Positions 10,629 through 21,987 of a DNA stretch of 64,000 nt are shown here, piece after piece. The stretch is taken from contig JAEMWC010001201.1 in assembly GCA_016490735.1 (NCBI GenBank), forward strand, positions 1 through 64,000, written 5' to 3'. The notes below the pieces were generated by a model. It saw nothing but the letters and a program-made list of their open reading frames with translations. It was not told where the DNA came from and ran no database searches. The DNA is from Pachyseris speciosa. Taxonomy: Eukaryota > Cnidaria > Anthozoa > Scleractinia > Pachyseridae. Each line of letters opens with the position of its first letter. The first letter of the stretch is position 1. A program made the translations under genes and the position numbers.

Positions 10629-13558
10629 GAAGATTGCGCGCTCAATGTGCCTTAGTGCGCATGTTACTTAAACTCGGCACGGACAAAAGCCTCCCAGGTG
10701 TGTTTGAGCAGCTTTAAGACTACTTAAGCCACTCTGTGCCCGGTTATAGACACATTACAACCCCCTCGAAATTAACTTTTTTCAAAGTGATGATAAATAA
10801 ATACATATAGCTGGACTCTCAGTAAAGACGCAATATGTAACCGTTAAAAGTCACTCCTTAGAAATCAATTATTTGTAAATCTAGCCACCTCCCTATCCAT
10901 AACAAGCAAAACCAAGTTTGTATATTTTTCTTTCCTGAGTTTCACTCTTGAACGCGAAAACTGCCTTATTGCAAGAGATGCTCACTGGTATCGGAAAGTT
11001 TCGCTCACTCCTTTGGGGCTATCTTATCAACCTTTTCAGACTAAGGAAAATTAATGAAGGGGGCAGTGAAATATCAACTGGTATATGACCAAACGCTTTA
11101 ACCAGTAAAGGGTATTTAATTCATTTCTACTCTCACAAAAATAAAGTACGTTCATAGTTTAAAGAGGAAATGCATTTAAGAAATTTTTGTTCCACTTTTA
11201 CCATTCTTACTTCCTTTATACTTAACACAGGTTTTATAGTTTTATAGATCGTTAAAAGGATTTAAAAAAGAAACAATATACGTCATGTAGAGAAATTTTT
11301 CGTGGAGTTGTCTTATTTTTCAAGGTTAAGCCTGACTCACACTTGCAAAGAAAATAAGTGGTTTCACAATCTCCTACAGTCTCAAATTTACTATTCTACC
11401 CCTACAAACTGTACCTGAGTTTTGCCCAGCAAAATTACCGTACGGTAAGGGCATCAAGGTTATCTCTCTAGCCATGAACTTGGTACGGTTTATTAAACGC
11501 GGTCAAGCTTACAAAATAAGAAAATTCCTTAAAGGTCGGGTGTTTACTTGCGAGCTCAAAAGTCTTTTTGTGCGTCTGTGAGTTTACTAATCATTCCGAT
11601 TTACTAAAACCATTTCAGGGCCAATTTGTTGAAGCGGTTTTCCCAGAGGTCACTCGTTCAATCAGAAAACAGATACGCAGCTCCGACCAGAGTCCACGTG
11701 CTTCGCTCTCTTAAAAAGGCTTCAAAACTTTTTAGTAAATCGTTAAATGATTTAGTAAACTTAGAGACTCGCGATAAGCGTAGCAGCTTTGAACTCTCAA
11801 GTATCAAAAACCGTACACAGTATCTCTCCAAGACTTTTCGGATAAGCATAACAGATAAGCCCGAAGTCTATTTTGCACGAGAGATCATATGCTTCGCTTT
11901 TTTTTATTTTTCATTAGTTCAACATTTCATCGTTTCCATCTTGTTATTCATAAGTGGGTGTTTACGTGTTACTATGGTGATCTATTAGCTGTTTTGTTAC
12001 GCGCAAACGGCATGATAATCGTTTACTTTGTTATTAAAAAGGATAGAGCCGGAAAGGAGCAAGAGAAAAAGAAAATCGATTATGGACATATCAAATTTGC
12101 ATTTTACAAACAGACTAACATTACGGTCCAGGCTAATGATGACTGGGAGAAAAAGCCTCTGGTAAAGGTTTTAAGGTTAGGGGCTAAGGTTTGGGTTACG
12201 GATACGGTAAGGCTTGGGGTTAGGTGTTAGGGTTAGGGTTAGGCGGGTAAGCGTTTTTGTTTGGTATAAGTTATTATTTTCTACCTTGCGAGTTTCCTTT
12301 ACCTCTCGCCTTTATAGGGAATACATTAATTAATACAGTGTTGGGAAACCCGACTAGGTAACAAATATTTTCTAAATAGGTATGTTCACATTTAGCACAA
12401 GCGCGGTAGGTTACCATTTCACCTTTTCCTGTGCGCGGAGTACGTAACTGTGTTTTTGCCTGTCCCGATTTCCGGAAACAACACATTTTTTAACATCCCC
12501 AGTTTTATCATTAATCACAAACTCATAACAAGACTAATTCAGTGGTAGTGAATGTTCAGATCTGGCAGTTAGAAAATAGGGTGCTGTTTTGCAAAATTTC
12601 CCTGGGAAAACAACAGCAACAAAAAAACAGTTGAAGAATGACAAAAAACGGAGGCTCTATAATTTGTTTTATAAAGTATCTGCAGCGGCATAGCACTGAT
12701 TAGTTGTTGAAATACAAACAACTTAACTGGTAAATCTCGAAAATACAAAAGATCTTGACACTGGCCAACGTTGTTGACACTCCTTCAATAAATATTTATT
12801 CACTCCTGTTTTGAAAACGTCTTCCAAGTCACGTTTTCCAAAAAAAATTGCTCACAAATTTCAAAGCAACAGGTCTTTCTCAAAATGAAAGACATCCAAC
12901 CTGGTTCCCTACAAAGTGTTTCAAGATATTTATTTATTTTTTATTTTAAATTTTTTTTTTGTCGAATATATGACCCTTTACTGTGGTGGTAGGAGTTTCT
13001 TATCTCCGGTTCGTAACCTCTTTTGAACAGCAACAAAAACAAGTTTATTCGATTAGTACTGTAAAAAATTACAATAGTGGCAAGCCCCAAACAGCGTTAG
13101 CTAATCGAGGCGGGTTACGAAATTCAAGACACAAATAGTTTCACTTCCTAATTTTTCCAACATCTGTGCAAATATTATAAGACCACTTTCCATTGTATAA
13201 TCAACAGAACACTTAAAAAGTTTAACTAAGCAATTTTCATAACGGCGTTACACAAAAGAATCTTTCTGTTTAACTGAGTCAAAAGAATGCTGATATCGAT
13301 TCGAAGCTGTGAGAGCCCCAGTTTGGACAGGGTGCGGGCTTTGTCCACCCTGATTGTTCATAAGTGCAAATCTCATAAATCTTCGCTTTGTTTGATAACC
13401 ACTGCGGACATGAATTACCATCCTAGAAGATGTTAGTCAAACAAAGCTGACTAAACATTAAAATGAACACTGAGATGAACCTTTCGAAACTTTGTCCTTT
13501 AGCTCAATATTATAGATTTCCCACGGGCAACCGCGAAACTACGTCAGCTTTGACGATC
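10629..13558. other. intergenic between the two cysteine-rich genes; short TTAGGG tract
   Basis: The two paralogues face away from each other here, their start codons separated by 3.06 kb. No gene is recognised. An imperfect TTAGGG run at 12227-12243 within a T/G-rich stretch resembles the animal telomere repeat but is only about three units long. Reverse-strand open frames at 11658-11849 and 12274-12486 are conserved in part in copy R but match nothing known to me. Confidence 0.5.
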
Positions 13559-13560
13559 TC

Positions 13561-13568
13561 TATTTAAG
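13561..13568 (+). promoter_or_regulatory. TATA-like box of the plus cysteine-rich gene
   Basis: TATTTAAG lies 60 bases before the ATG at 13621, the same distance as in the minus paralogue. Copy R has TATTTGAG at 61712-61719, a weaker box, in front of its broken copy. Confidence 0.45.
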
Positions 13569-13620
13569 GCGTACTCGTTGTCTGCAAAGTACAGTGTTTT
13601 GCACGGATCTTGAAGACAAC

Positions 13621-15298
13621 ATGAAGGTTATTGTGGCTGTTTTCCTTCTCAGCGCCTTTGGGATTTATCTGTCTGCTGAAGAACAGGCTTTTCACAAAGC
13701 CGTTTTTCAGTTCTTGGACGAGCGGCATGACGAGAAAATGGCTCAGCTTTTGAGAGACCAGGGCCTCCCTGAGGATACCTTGGTTGCCAGTGACCATCCC
13801 GAACCACCAGAGTGGATGGTAAGTAAAACTGCTCATAGTGATAAACTTGTTCTGTTTTCTTGAAATTTTGTAAGCTGCAAAGGTGATTGGCTTACTCTGC
13901 ATTTATGTGTTTTCGACTGCTAAACGACAGATCATTAATCAAGATCCAAATGATTTGGAAATGGAAAATGTCATTTTAGACTTAACATCAAACTTCACGC
14001 TCTGCCGGGATGCTGTTAGGACATCACATACTCTTTATTTCAGCTCTCAGTTTTGTTTCGACGGCAACTGGTATATTTTCCAGTAAAGTTTAATTCCATT
14101 TCTAGGGTACTAAGTGACATAATTAAGCACTGTCCAATAACACTTGTTGGAGTTTTAATGAACAGGGCTATGGGACCCTGACTTGCGGGTACTAATGCAT
14201 ATACGTTTTGTTTCTCTGTGATAGAAACCTTGCATTGTGGGAGGAAAACATTGTTGGAAGCTAGCTGGACATAACGCCTGCAAGAAGTTGGCTTGCATCG
14301 ATAACTTCTTCAAGTGCGTCATAGCAAAACACCCAACTCCGCGCCCCACCCTTGCACCGCTAGAGGTAAAATTAAAATACATATGGGTTATTGGCCAAGC
14401 GTGAGGTCAAGCTGGCGGATATTGGCCAAGTTCTTTTTTTGCGTGTTTATGGACCGAGACGAAGTCGAGGTACATAAACACGCAAAAAAAGAACGAGGCC
14501 AATATCCCGCCATCTTGATCGAACAAGCGTGGTCAATAAAGGATTTATTATATGACTTAAAGGACGCAATTAAAAGATAGTAAAACGCGGGACGAACGGG
14601 CTATCCCGAGCGGTCAAGATGGCTCCATCTTGACCTCGCGGGTAGCCAATCACAGCAGGAGAATTGATTCATCTTGACCGCTGAAAGAGTCAGTCATATA
14701 ATAATGATTGTTATTCGAGCGCGAGTTGCATATGGGATTATATTAATACCTATCGTCCCATATCTAACAAACGCGAGTGGAATAATTGGTTCATGAAAAA
14801 ACACTTGCGGAAAAAATTCTAAATGGCTGCAACCTTTTGGGTGTGGTATAATGACTGATATTACATGGCCACTAAGCCAATCAAGACTTTGGAATTGCCA
14901 TATCCAATTATTCAGTTTTGAATAATTTTATGCATACTTTGAACATACTGGAATATATTGATAATTTTTATGGAATTCATTCTTTAAGGTTCTAAACTAA
15001 AATGTTCTCAAGTGTCAATATTTTAAAACGCCACACATGTTGGTCAGCTGAAGGTTCTTGAAGCCTTCCATACTACTACACTATTCCTTGACACTTGATA
15101 CCTTCAAAACGTCCAAAAACAATTTCCCTGATTTTGATAATTAATTGTAAATCTTAATGCTCACCCATCGTATTCTACTTGCAGAAAGGATGCGTAGCCC
15201 TGTTATTTCTGTGCAGGAAACATAGTCCAAGCTGCGCTGGTGAACTGTGCTGTTACGTGCGCATCAAGAGATGCTTCGCGTTGGCAAAAGAAAACTGA
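13621..15298 (+). CDS. secreted two-domain cysteine-rich peptide precursor (three exons, intact)
   Basis: Exons 13621-13818, 14225-14365 and 15185-15298 join in phase 0 to a 150-residue product. Exon 1 gives a signal peptide (MKVIVAVFLLSAFGIYLSA, likely cleaved before EEQ) and an acidic propeptide of about 46 residues rich in Glu, Asp and His. Exon 2 gives domain A with cysteines spaced C-x6-C-x8-C-x4-C-x6-C and a Pro/Thr-rich linker. Exon 3 gives domain B with C-x6-C-x6-C-x4-CC-x6-C and ends ALAKEN. Both domains are lysine/arginine-rich. Donors are GTAAGT and GTAAAA; acceptors end in GATAG and TTGCAG. The layout of signal, acidic pro-region and cationic disulfide-rich part is that of many animal antimicrobial and venom-type precursors, but I do not recognise the family and assign no activity. 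A paralogue lies in opposite orientation at 8813-10560, and a broken duplicate at 61768-63166. Confidence 0.85.
14380..14696. mobile_element. hairpin MITE-like insertion in intron 2 (copy L only)
   Basis: About 315 bp absent from the corresponding intron in copy R. It contains an inverted repeat of roughly 50-bp arms at about 14402-14525; its core, TTTTTTTGCGTGTTTATG, is followed by 20 bases and its exact complement. Further short inverted pieces (GGTCAAGATGG, CATCTTGACC) occur to the right. Exact ends and a target duplication are not clear, so excision from copy R rather than insertion in L is possible. Confidence 0.6.
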
Positions 15299-15424
15299 GA
15301 ACGCAGAAGAATGTTTCACTGTTACCACGGCAACATAGTGAGATCTCGATCAAGATGATGTGCAATCAGGCTCGACATTTTCATTTATTTCACGTATTTA
15401 TGCCCTCGTGCAGGCAACTAAGGG

Positions 15425-15430
15425 AATAAA
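15425..15430 (+). promoter_or_regulatory. polyadenylation signal AATAAA of the cysteine-rich gene
   Basis: AATAAA lies 127 bases after the stop codon at 15296-15298 and is conserved in copy R at 63293-63298. It fits a short 3' UTR. Confidence 0.5.
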
Positions 15431-15810
15431 GCTACCAAACCAATATGTTTCTGGCATGAAGTTCATTTATCTTTAAGCTTAAGAAATCGAAAAAATAAAA
15501 CACAAGTCAGACCCCAAAGAAAGTAAAATTAACCTGGTATAGGCCATTGAGATTGCAAGTACGAGATCCTGACAGCCAACAAGAACACTCAAATAATTTT
15601 GACATAAATGTCCGTAGAAAGGACAAAAAAGGGGTACGAGCCTAATCGTTTAGATCACTCACTTGAGATCATATTTCTTCCGCAATGTCCTGCGATTAGG
15701 ACAACTCGGCAGACAGGCTCGTCAATTAATTATTAGCTATGCTACACTTCCTCTCAAGAAGGAACCACGCTTGCTAAACTATGAAAGGTTTTGGCAGTGC
15801 TAAAAAATAT

Positions 15811-15995
15811 GTTATTTTTAGCTTCCGCGAAAAAGGATGCCCATGCCTAGGGCTCAGCCCCTCCACGCGTGTATTTTTATCCCTGTATGTGATTGGCTAT
15901 TACCTAGCCACGTGGGATTTCCGGGACTGTGACCGAGTGATCTAAAAATAACCTGAGACGAACTACCCCTGAAATAAGGCGTGTATGGCGGATGT
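15811..15995. mobile_element. MITE, damaged left end (copy L)
   Basis: This carries the interior and right terminal inverted repeat of the element that is complete in copy R at 63716-63943. Here most of the left inverted repeat is missing. The corresponding site beside the related pseudogene at about 35630 lacks the element altogether, so it inserted after that older duplication. Confidence 0.65.
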
Positions 15996-16520
15996 TCTTT
16001 CTAACCATCTATATTATCTGTTGGAAATAGTCGTCCAGTTGGCTGATTTCCATCTCTCAAGCTAAACGTTTACCAGCGCAGCTCCACTTCCAAATTAGAT
16101 TACCTCCCACTTGTACGCAACAATAAATTGCCAGGAGGAAAATAACACTTTCTAACGTAATTGTGCTGAAAATTAAAAACGAAGGAACAATCCGTAACAG
16201 TTTTTTTCTTCGCCCTTCACTTATGTTATTATTCTTGGCTGTTACACAGAGAACGGAATTTTCCAAGTCTGGTTTACAGGTCCGTGATAGCGCGCATGTA
16301 CAGTAATTAGTTGCTCACCGCTGGTCGTTAGAGCTACTGGTACCACATTTAAAATCGCCACTAAAACGTGTCTTTTCCATCGTCTCTACCAAACAGCCAC
16401 GACAGCCATATTCTGATATCGAGTCTCGATCGCCAGAGACATCGCGGTGAAAAACCACTCAATCAACAAATGTTTCCGGTAACTCGACAATGGACGCGTT
16501 CTGCAGATAAACCAATTGAT

Positions 16521-16523
16521 GAA

Positions 16524-16554
<31 letters not shown>

Positions 16555-16556
16555 AT
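16521..16556. repeat. (AAAT)n microsatellite
   Basis: About nine AAAT units lie inside pseudogene D, at the place where intact members encode the loop after the ninth membrane segment. Confidence 0.9.
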
Positions 16557-16959
16557 GAAGAATTGAGAATTGATACAAGTACAGTATGCAGTCCGTTAGA
16601 AGACACTACAGTGGTTGACTCGCTCAACATGCTGAGGATAGCTATATCTGCCATCAGTCTCTCACGGCGAGGAGTACGACAACGTACCCAGGAGGCTGAT
16701 TACGGTTTCCAAAGCGTGTGCCAAATATAATCGACTATAACCATTGAGCTTTGTTCTGTGACCTCTGCAGCTCCATGAATTATCCCCAGAAGCGCGATGG
16801 ATTGATCGCAAATTGTCAAGATCCGCTTGTAAAACTCAAAAAATGACTGCTGATCCGAAATGAAATGGCGATAATAAGACATAGTAATATTCTGGATGGA
16901 TGAAGTTGTACATTCGTCGAACGTAGATTTCCTCGATTATTTTGAGAACGACTCTAATG

Positions 16960-17347
16960 ACAGTAGTAAAGAAGTTCCCGTCCACACCTATCCGGATCTT
17001 TTTTAATCCGCACTCTTTCTTTCCGGAATCGCCTTCCGTCCACACGTATGCGATTCGCAACTTTTTAAATCCGCTCTCCATAGTGGAAATTTTTAAATAC
17101 GCAAATAATATGGAATCGCGTGGACGGTCAAATCCGGATATTTTCAAATCCGATGAATTTGCCGCGAACTCGTACGCCTAATGGCGCATGCTCTGTTGAC
17201 AATAGTCACAGAGGATTTCTGGATACCAGAACGAATTCGGATTCTTGTTTACAGGCAAATTCGATTTGAATACATTACGTGTGGACGTGAAAATTTTTGA
17301 ATCCGCATAGAAAAAGTTGCGGATTCAAAAATACCCGATATGTGTGT
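16960..17347. mobile_element. inverted-repeat-rich insertion in pseudogene D
   Basis: Compared with the related coding sequence at 35806-36834, about 390 bp interrupt the frame. The insert is made of alternating direct and inverted versions of GTCCACAC and AATCCGCA / TGCGGATT motifs, including ends that are loosely complementary. It looks like a foldback or MITE-type element; its class and exact target duplication are uncertain. Confidence 0.5.
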
Positions 17348-17555
17348 ATCCCATGCACAGCGTCTGCCCTCTTGCCGGTTTTTTTTGTTAAAGGCCGGGT
17401 ACAATAATTAGTTTGCAAGAATGACCATCACGAGACAAAGCATCCAGGTACTAGGAATTGGTGGGAAAAGGCAGCTTTTCTTTTGTTGACCGTGTACACA
17501 CGGGCTTCACTAGGAGGTAGACTTGCAAACACACACAGGTAAGACATAGAAGAGG

Positions 17556-17936
17556 AAGAAGTACTAATGTATAGCAGTAACAGATTAAACGTAACAGCCA
17601 GTGAAACGACATTTCACAAAGTAAGCGGGCCATTGCATACAAATGGGACTTCGAAACTAATCAGACACAAAACCAAAGTCAGCAGCAACTTTTGCATAGA
17701 AAACGAAATGAGTTTTACTTTATTCAAAATCTTATCCGAATTCTTGGTTTTCACTTAATAAATATATACTTTAGAACTGTTTAAATGGCACGAATTGGAT
17801 CAAATTTCAAAGTGTTGTACCTGTAAAGAAAAGCAAGTACATCAGTATGAAATATTTCTTAAAGAATTGTATCACCGGTGAACTTTGTGGTGCCCCTAGT
17901 TTAAGATTAAAAATTTTAATGAGATCACATGAAAAC
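17556..17936. other. intergenic, nothing recognised
   Basis: AT-rich stretch between pseudogene D and a short tandem duplication. No coding signal or known repeat is visible. Confidence 0.5.
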
Positions 17937-18144
17937 CAGCAACAAAAATTTAAAAGGTCGCAACTATCATTAAAAGATCGCAAGTATCAGGTGATTTGGT
18001 ATGAATCCAATGAAAACGTAGTAATCCCCAAAATGTATGCCAGCAACAAAAATTTAAAAGGTCGCAACTATCATTAAAAGATCGCAAGTATCAGGTGATT
18101 TGGTATGAATCCAATGAAAACGTAGTAATCCCCAAAATGTATGC
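17937..18144. repeat. two-unit tandem duplication, period 104
   Basis: CAGCAACAAAAATTTAAAAG and the 84 bases that follow occur at 17937-18040 and again, essentially unchanged, at 18041-18144. Near-identity suggests a very recent event. Confidence 0.9.
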
Positions 18145-18175
18145 CATCAACATAAGCGTAGGGGACAGTAAAAGA

Positions 18176-18772
18176 GGCTTGGTTTATACGTCGAATTTCA
18201 GAGCAAATGCAAGGAATTAAATTCGTTTGAATAGCGACGTATAAAACCGTCTGCCATAATTAAATTCGTTCAGACGTTTTATCCGTCTGGCCCAGACGGA
18301 TACAACGTCTGAAAAGCGTGTTGAGTTTAGACGTCGGATTTCAGACGCATCGAATTTAATGCATAAATTTAAAATACATTAAAATGTAAGGTAGTGTCTG
18401 TTGTGTAAGTTGTATTCTTTGTGATAAAATAGTTTCTCTCCGAGCTGAGTATTCCGTTCCAAAGAGCAATGAGGAGGTGGCCGGTTAAGAAGAATTCAGT
18501 CCTACTGTGGGCTATTGTTTCGACTGTGCAAATAAAAAATAATCACTTTCTTGATGCGCGCATGTTGTTTTGTTTGTTTTTTTTTTTTTTTTCGCTGTTC
18601 AATAACCGTCAAGACTCACGGGCTCACTAATTTTTGAATTCGTGTGAATGCTGAATTGTGTTCGCCTGAATTTAATTCGTCGTCTAAAACGGATCTATAA
18701 TATCGACGTCTCACGGACGAAGTTAATAGGAATTAAATTCGTCTCAATTAAATTCGACGTATAAACCAGGCC
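18176..18772. mobile_element. 597-bp MITE with terminal inverted repeats
   Basis: The left end GGCTTGGTTTATACGTCGAA is matched in inverse at the right end (GGCCTGGTTTATACGTCGAA read on the other strand), with one mismatch in about 22 bases. The interior holds many short repeats of GAATTAAATTCG and GACGT words and a TTTTTTTTT run, but no open frame. The right end lies 114 bases before the start codon of locus E, so it may supply part of its 5' region. Confidence 0.8.
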
Positions 18773-18885
18773 AGCTGACAAAATACCGGCACTTTCGATC
18801 CACATTTCTCTCAGTTTGAACTGTTTATCTTTCGCACGATCATGTGGTAATTACTACCTCGTGTCATACCAATGAAGACAACGAG

Positions 18886-20495
18886 ATGGGTAGCAGTACA
18901 CTGATAGAATTGTTCGGTCATATCGTATTTAGTTTTACAAGAGGTGCGACAGATCACTACAACCCAGAAGAACCTGAATTTACGGTAGAATCGTTTGGTT
19001 ACAATCCTCTACAAGCCACAGGTCGAGAATGGTATTACCACTCTGTTGATGAGCTTGTTTATCAAGAATACAACGAGAGACAGGTCACAAGCTTGGACTA
19101 TTTAGCGTCTAGTACTCTTCAAGTACGAGTGAGCGATGCATGCTCACTAGAAGAAAGCGAAGAAATACCAGACGATCCGCGGCCTGAAGAGAAAGCCATG
19201 GCTTGGAAAAGACTTAGACCTTCCATCCTTACGACAGTTTGCAAATCAATGTATATCGGGGCTGTGATTTCACTTCTAATCGCTACTTTGGTTGGAACAG
19301 TATACATAGTGGCCTTTTACCTTTCATTCAACACAGTGCAGAACTGCCAGTTTCAACCAATGAACTCAACATTTTTAGAAATGCAGTGGATGAGGTCAAT
19401 GTTCGATGTGATTTCTCGTGCTTTTATATACATTTGGTTCTTTTTACTCATGTTGTTTCTCTTTCGCCCTTATCAGCTGACAGGAGTGAAAAAGAAACTC
19501 TTCCTAGTGTGTCTCCTTACATACTGTTTGGATACAGTTTATCGGGTTGCTCTTCAAGTGCTCGGTATATCTCATTCGCACATTACTTATGTACAAAACA
19601 TTCCTCTCACTGCTATTTTTCTCATCAAAGTCTGCAAATTTATCTTTTAACCAATCACTTCTGTACGCGTTCAAGAGAGAAGCTGACTTTATTTTCCCAA
19701 ATGATATTACCAGGTGGGTTTTGGTTCCCCATATACTTCATCGTAGCGTCATTGATTTATCCAGCATTCATCCGGCAAGACGCAGATGGAAAACTGTTAA
19801 TAGCACTCTTTGCTCCTTTTCTAGGACTTATCCTTAAAGTTTTATCAAGAATTTGCGTTCAGCAGTTATATAACATCACGTATCCCGGGTTTTCTTTCGT
19901 ATTGTTGTCGCCTTTGTATTTTGCTTCAGCCCTTATCTTTCGCGTTTTGCAAGCGGATCTCTATACTTTACAATCAATCGCTGTTCTTGGAATAATTCAC
20001 GGCGCCGCGGAAGTCATTGAACGAAGCACCATGGTTGTCATTGATCACATTTTTTATGCGATCTGGAAAAGAACATCAGCTCCTTGGGGACGTTTCCGTA
20101 CTCCTCGTCGTGAGCGACTAATGGCTGACATCTCCATCATGGCTATGTTGTCTGAAGCAGCTGCTATAGTATCTGTTAATGGTTGCTTATATTTGTATCG
20201 ATTTATTTTTTTACCAAACAAGGCTTTCTTGCCTCTATTTCAGCTCTTTGTCGCTCATACGTCCGTTTCGCTACTGATTGAGTGGGCTTTCATAAGCGCT
20301 TCTTTGGCGATAGCGACTCGTTATCAGAATATGGCTGTTATGGCTGTTTGGCGGAAACGATGGAGAAGACATATTTTAGTAGCGATTGTAAATGCAGTGC
20401 CTATAGCCATATCGACAAGTGCTAACCTCTTAGTCATTTTTCATGAGAGTTTTCCGGACACATCGAAAGAGCCTTGTAAAATGCCGTTTACTTGA
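18886..20495 (+). pseudogene. membrane-protein family member E, one frameshift
   Basis: The family start MGSSTLIELFGH is at 18886, and the frame is open through the acidic N-terminus and the first three to four hydrophobic segments, up to IFLIKVC near 19636. There the expected CLQIYLL is missing four bases (a TGC-containing repeat appears to have slipped), and the frame continues in a neighbouring frame with LQIYLLTNHF to KEPCKMPFT and the stop at 20493-20495. There are no other lesions, and all later family motifs are intact (HGAAEVIERSTMVVIDH, FRTPRRERLMADISIM). It could be a very young pseudogene, a polymorphic null or a sequencing error. An in-frame ATG 42 bases upstream exists but is outside the family pattern. 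Confidence 0.85.
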
Positions 20496-21350
20496 GATCA
20501 CAAAGAAAAAACATTAAATTGAGAAATACACTTACCTCAACTTCAAGCAGTGGTTGAATTCTTTTAACTGTCACACTAATTATTTCAAGATTGTCGTTTA
20601 TAGAATAGCCATGGGAAATACCTTCGATTTGTCATTGACGTATACCTTAAGTACATCGTGCCACAACCTCTCTAAAAGAACTCAACGCGTTTCAACCAAT
20701 CATAAGCAGACAGAACCTTCCTACATACCACAAAACCACACAGTTGTTATATATCCACTTCTACCAAGGATCGCACCTTTTTGGTACGCTTCGGCGACAT
20801 GCCAGGCAAGAACAAACAAGCCTGATTTGACGACTAAGTGTACCATAAAGGTACGATTAAGTATTCACCGTACCCAAGTTCGGTCAAACGTCCGGCACTA
20901 TTCATGCATCCGGCATTTGTCGACTTACGTTCATCAGTCAGGAGTTCATGTCATTTGGCGCGTGAGAAGAATAGTGCAAGTCATGAAACGGTAGCAAAAC
21001 GATTTAATAACAGAGTTTTATAGTGACAACCCGCCGTGGCAAAATAAGCACATAACCCTACACAAAAATCTTATCATCTGCATTTAAAATCATGATAACA
21101 AACTTACAGATATCTTTTTACAAGTTTTACCTTGAAGGAAGGAACACAATAAACTTATAATTAGCACGATAAATGTCACATGGAACTTTTCAATCTGAAT
21201 TGTTTTCGGAGAAGACTATTCGAAGTCTTTGCCTTCTCATAGTGTTGGACGACTCCCCCAGTTAAAATGTGACAACATTCGAGAAAGTTCTTGTTTTGCG
21301 AATATTTCAATTAATTTCTTCTTGGCAATCCGGCTCACTATATTCAAGCT
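20496..21350. other. intergenic, no gene recognised
   Basis: An open frame of 146 codons at 20554-20994 has no recognisable domain and unremarkable composition. I see no promoter or splice structure that would support it. Confidence 0.5.
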
Positions 21351-21520
21351 GTGTGAATGATATATGAAATGAATCATATATGAACTGCGGAAATGAAATC
21401 AAATGAAGAATGATCCTCGCAGTTGTGAACGCAATTTATGCAATTGCGAAAAGACGCCTAAAAAAAAATTCAGGAATTCAACGGGGTTTGAACCCGTGAC
21501 CTCGCGATTACCGGTGCGAT

Positions 21521-21561
<41 letters not shown>

Positions 21562-21987
21562 AGCTCAATTATGGGTTCATATGTTCCCGTGAAAGAAATG
21601 AGTGTGAATGATATATGAAATGAATCATACATGAACTGCGGAAATGAAATCAAATGAAGAAAGATCCTCGCAGTTGTGAACGCAATTTATGCAATTGCGA
21701 AAAGAAGCCTGGAGAAAATTCAGGACTTCAACGGGGTTTGAACCCGTGACCTCGCGATTACCGGTGCGATGCTTTAACCAACTGAGCTTTGAAGCCACTG
21801 ACGTTGGGAGCAGGTCAATTGTGGGTTCATATGTTCCCGTGAAAGAAATGAGTGTGAATGATATATGAAATGAATCATACATGAACTACGGAAATGAAAT
21901 CAATTGAAGAAAGATCCTCGCAGTTGTGAACGCAATTTATGCAATTGCGAAAAGAAGCCTGAAAAAAAAATTCAGGAATTCAACGGG
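21351..21987 (-). mobile_element. tandem tRNA-derived SINE, two full units and a truncated third
   Basis: Units start at 21351, 21602 and 21852 with GTGTGAATGATATATGAAAT and are about 250 bp apart. Read on the reverse strand, units 1 and 2 contain a tRNA-like head (21477-21546 and 21727-21796) with A box TAGCTCAGTTGG (TTTGCTCAGTTGG-like variant AAAGCTCAGTTGG in unit 2) and B box GGGTTCAAACC. The anticodon loop is too long for a working tRNA. Unit 3 stops just before the tRNA head and runs into an inverted copy. Confidence 0.8.

Larger units (their letters stand above)
1..16052. repeat. long segmental duplication, left copy (L)
   Basis: This whole stretch aligns colinearly and in the same orientation with 44161-64000. 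Position 1 corresponds to 44161, 4606 to 50714, 8813 to 54924, 13621 to 61768 and 16052 to 64000. Most aligned blocks are nearly identical by eye. The 3.8-kb length difference is explained by a handful of clean indels: gains in the right copy at 45983-47934, 57347-57648, about 59510-59828, 60249-61231 and 62151-62952, a left-copy deletion near 10511, a left-copy insertion at about 14380-14696, and a right-copy deletion inside the cysteine-rich gene. The left boundary lies outside the window. Confidence 0.95.
16242..17555 (-). pseudogene. membrane-protein family member D (decayed, no N-terminus)
   Basis: Reverse-strand remnant from about the fourth hydrophobic segment (near 17555) to the C-terminal stop at 16242-16244. 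It is closest to the pseudogene at 35806-37466, sharing its 3' flank (compare 15731-16240 with 35560-35805) and much of its sequence. It is broken by frameshifts, by an (AAAT)n expansion at 16521-16556 inside the loop before the penultimate membrane segment, and by an insertion at about 16960-17347. Legible pieces include GIIHGAAEV, MADIAILSMLSES and the end of the coding region. Confidence 0.85.

Noticed and set aside
11626..11988. 120-codon open frame between the cysteine-rich genes
   Set aside because: Copy R interrupts it with a stop after 64 codons, so it is not under coding constraint.
12227..12243. TTAGGG run as a telomere or fusion point
   Set aside because: Only about three units and present at the same place in both copies, within T/G-rich DNA. 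It is far too short for a telomere.
12274..12486. possible further cysteine-rich exon on the reverse strand
   Set aside because: The cysteines do not follow the spacing of domains A or B, and no splice sites fit; the copies diverge at several residues.
17937..18144. CRISPR-like or structured repeat array
   Set aside because: Only two contiguous 104-bp units without spacers, in a eukaryotic genome.
20554..20994. 146-codon open frame after gene E
   Set aside because: Composition looks random and no paralogue or domain is visible.
21477..21546. functional tRNA gene on the reverse strand
   Set aside because: A and B boxes are good, but the anticodon loop is about ten bases long and the unit is repeated in tandem with a SINE tail.
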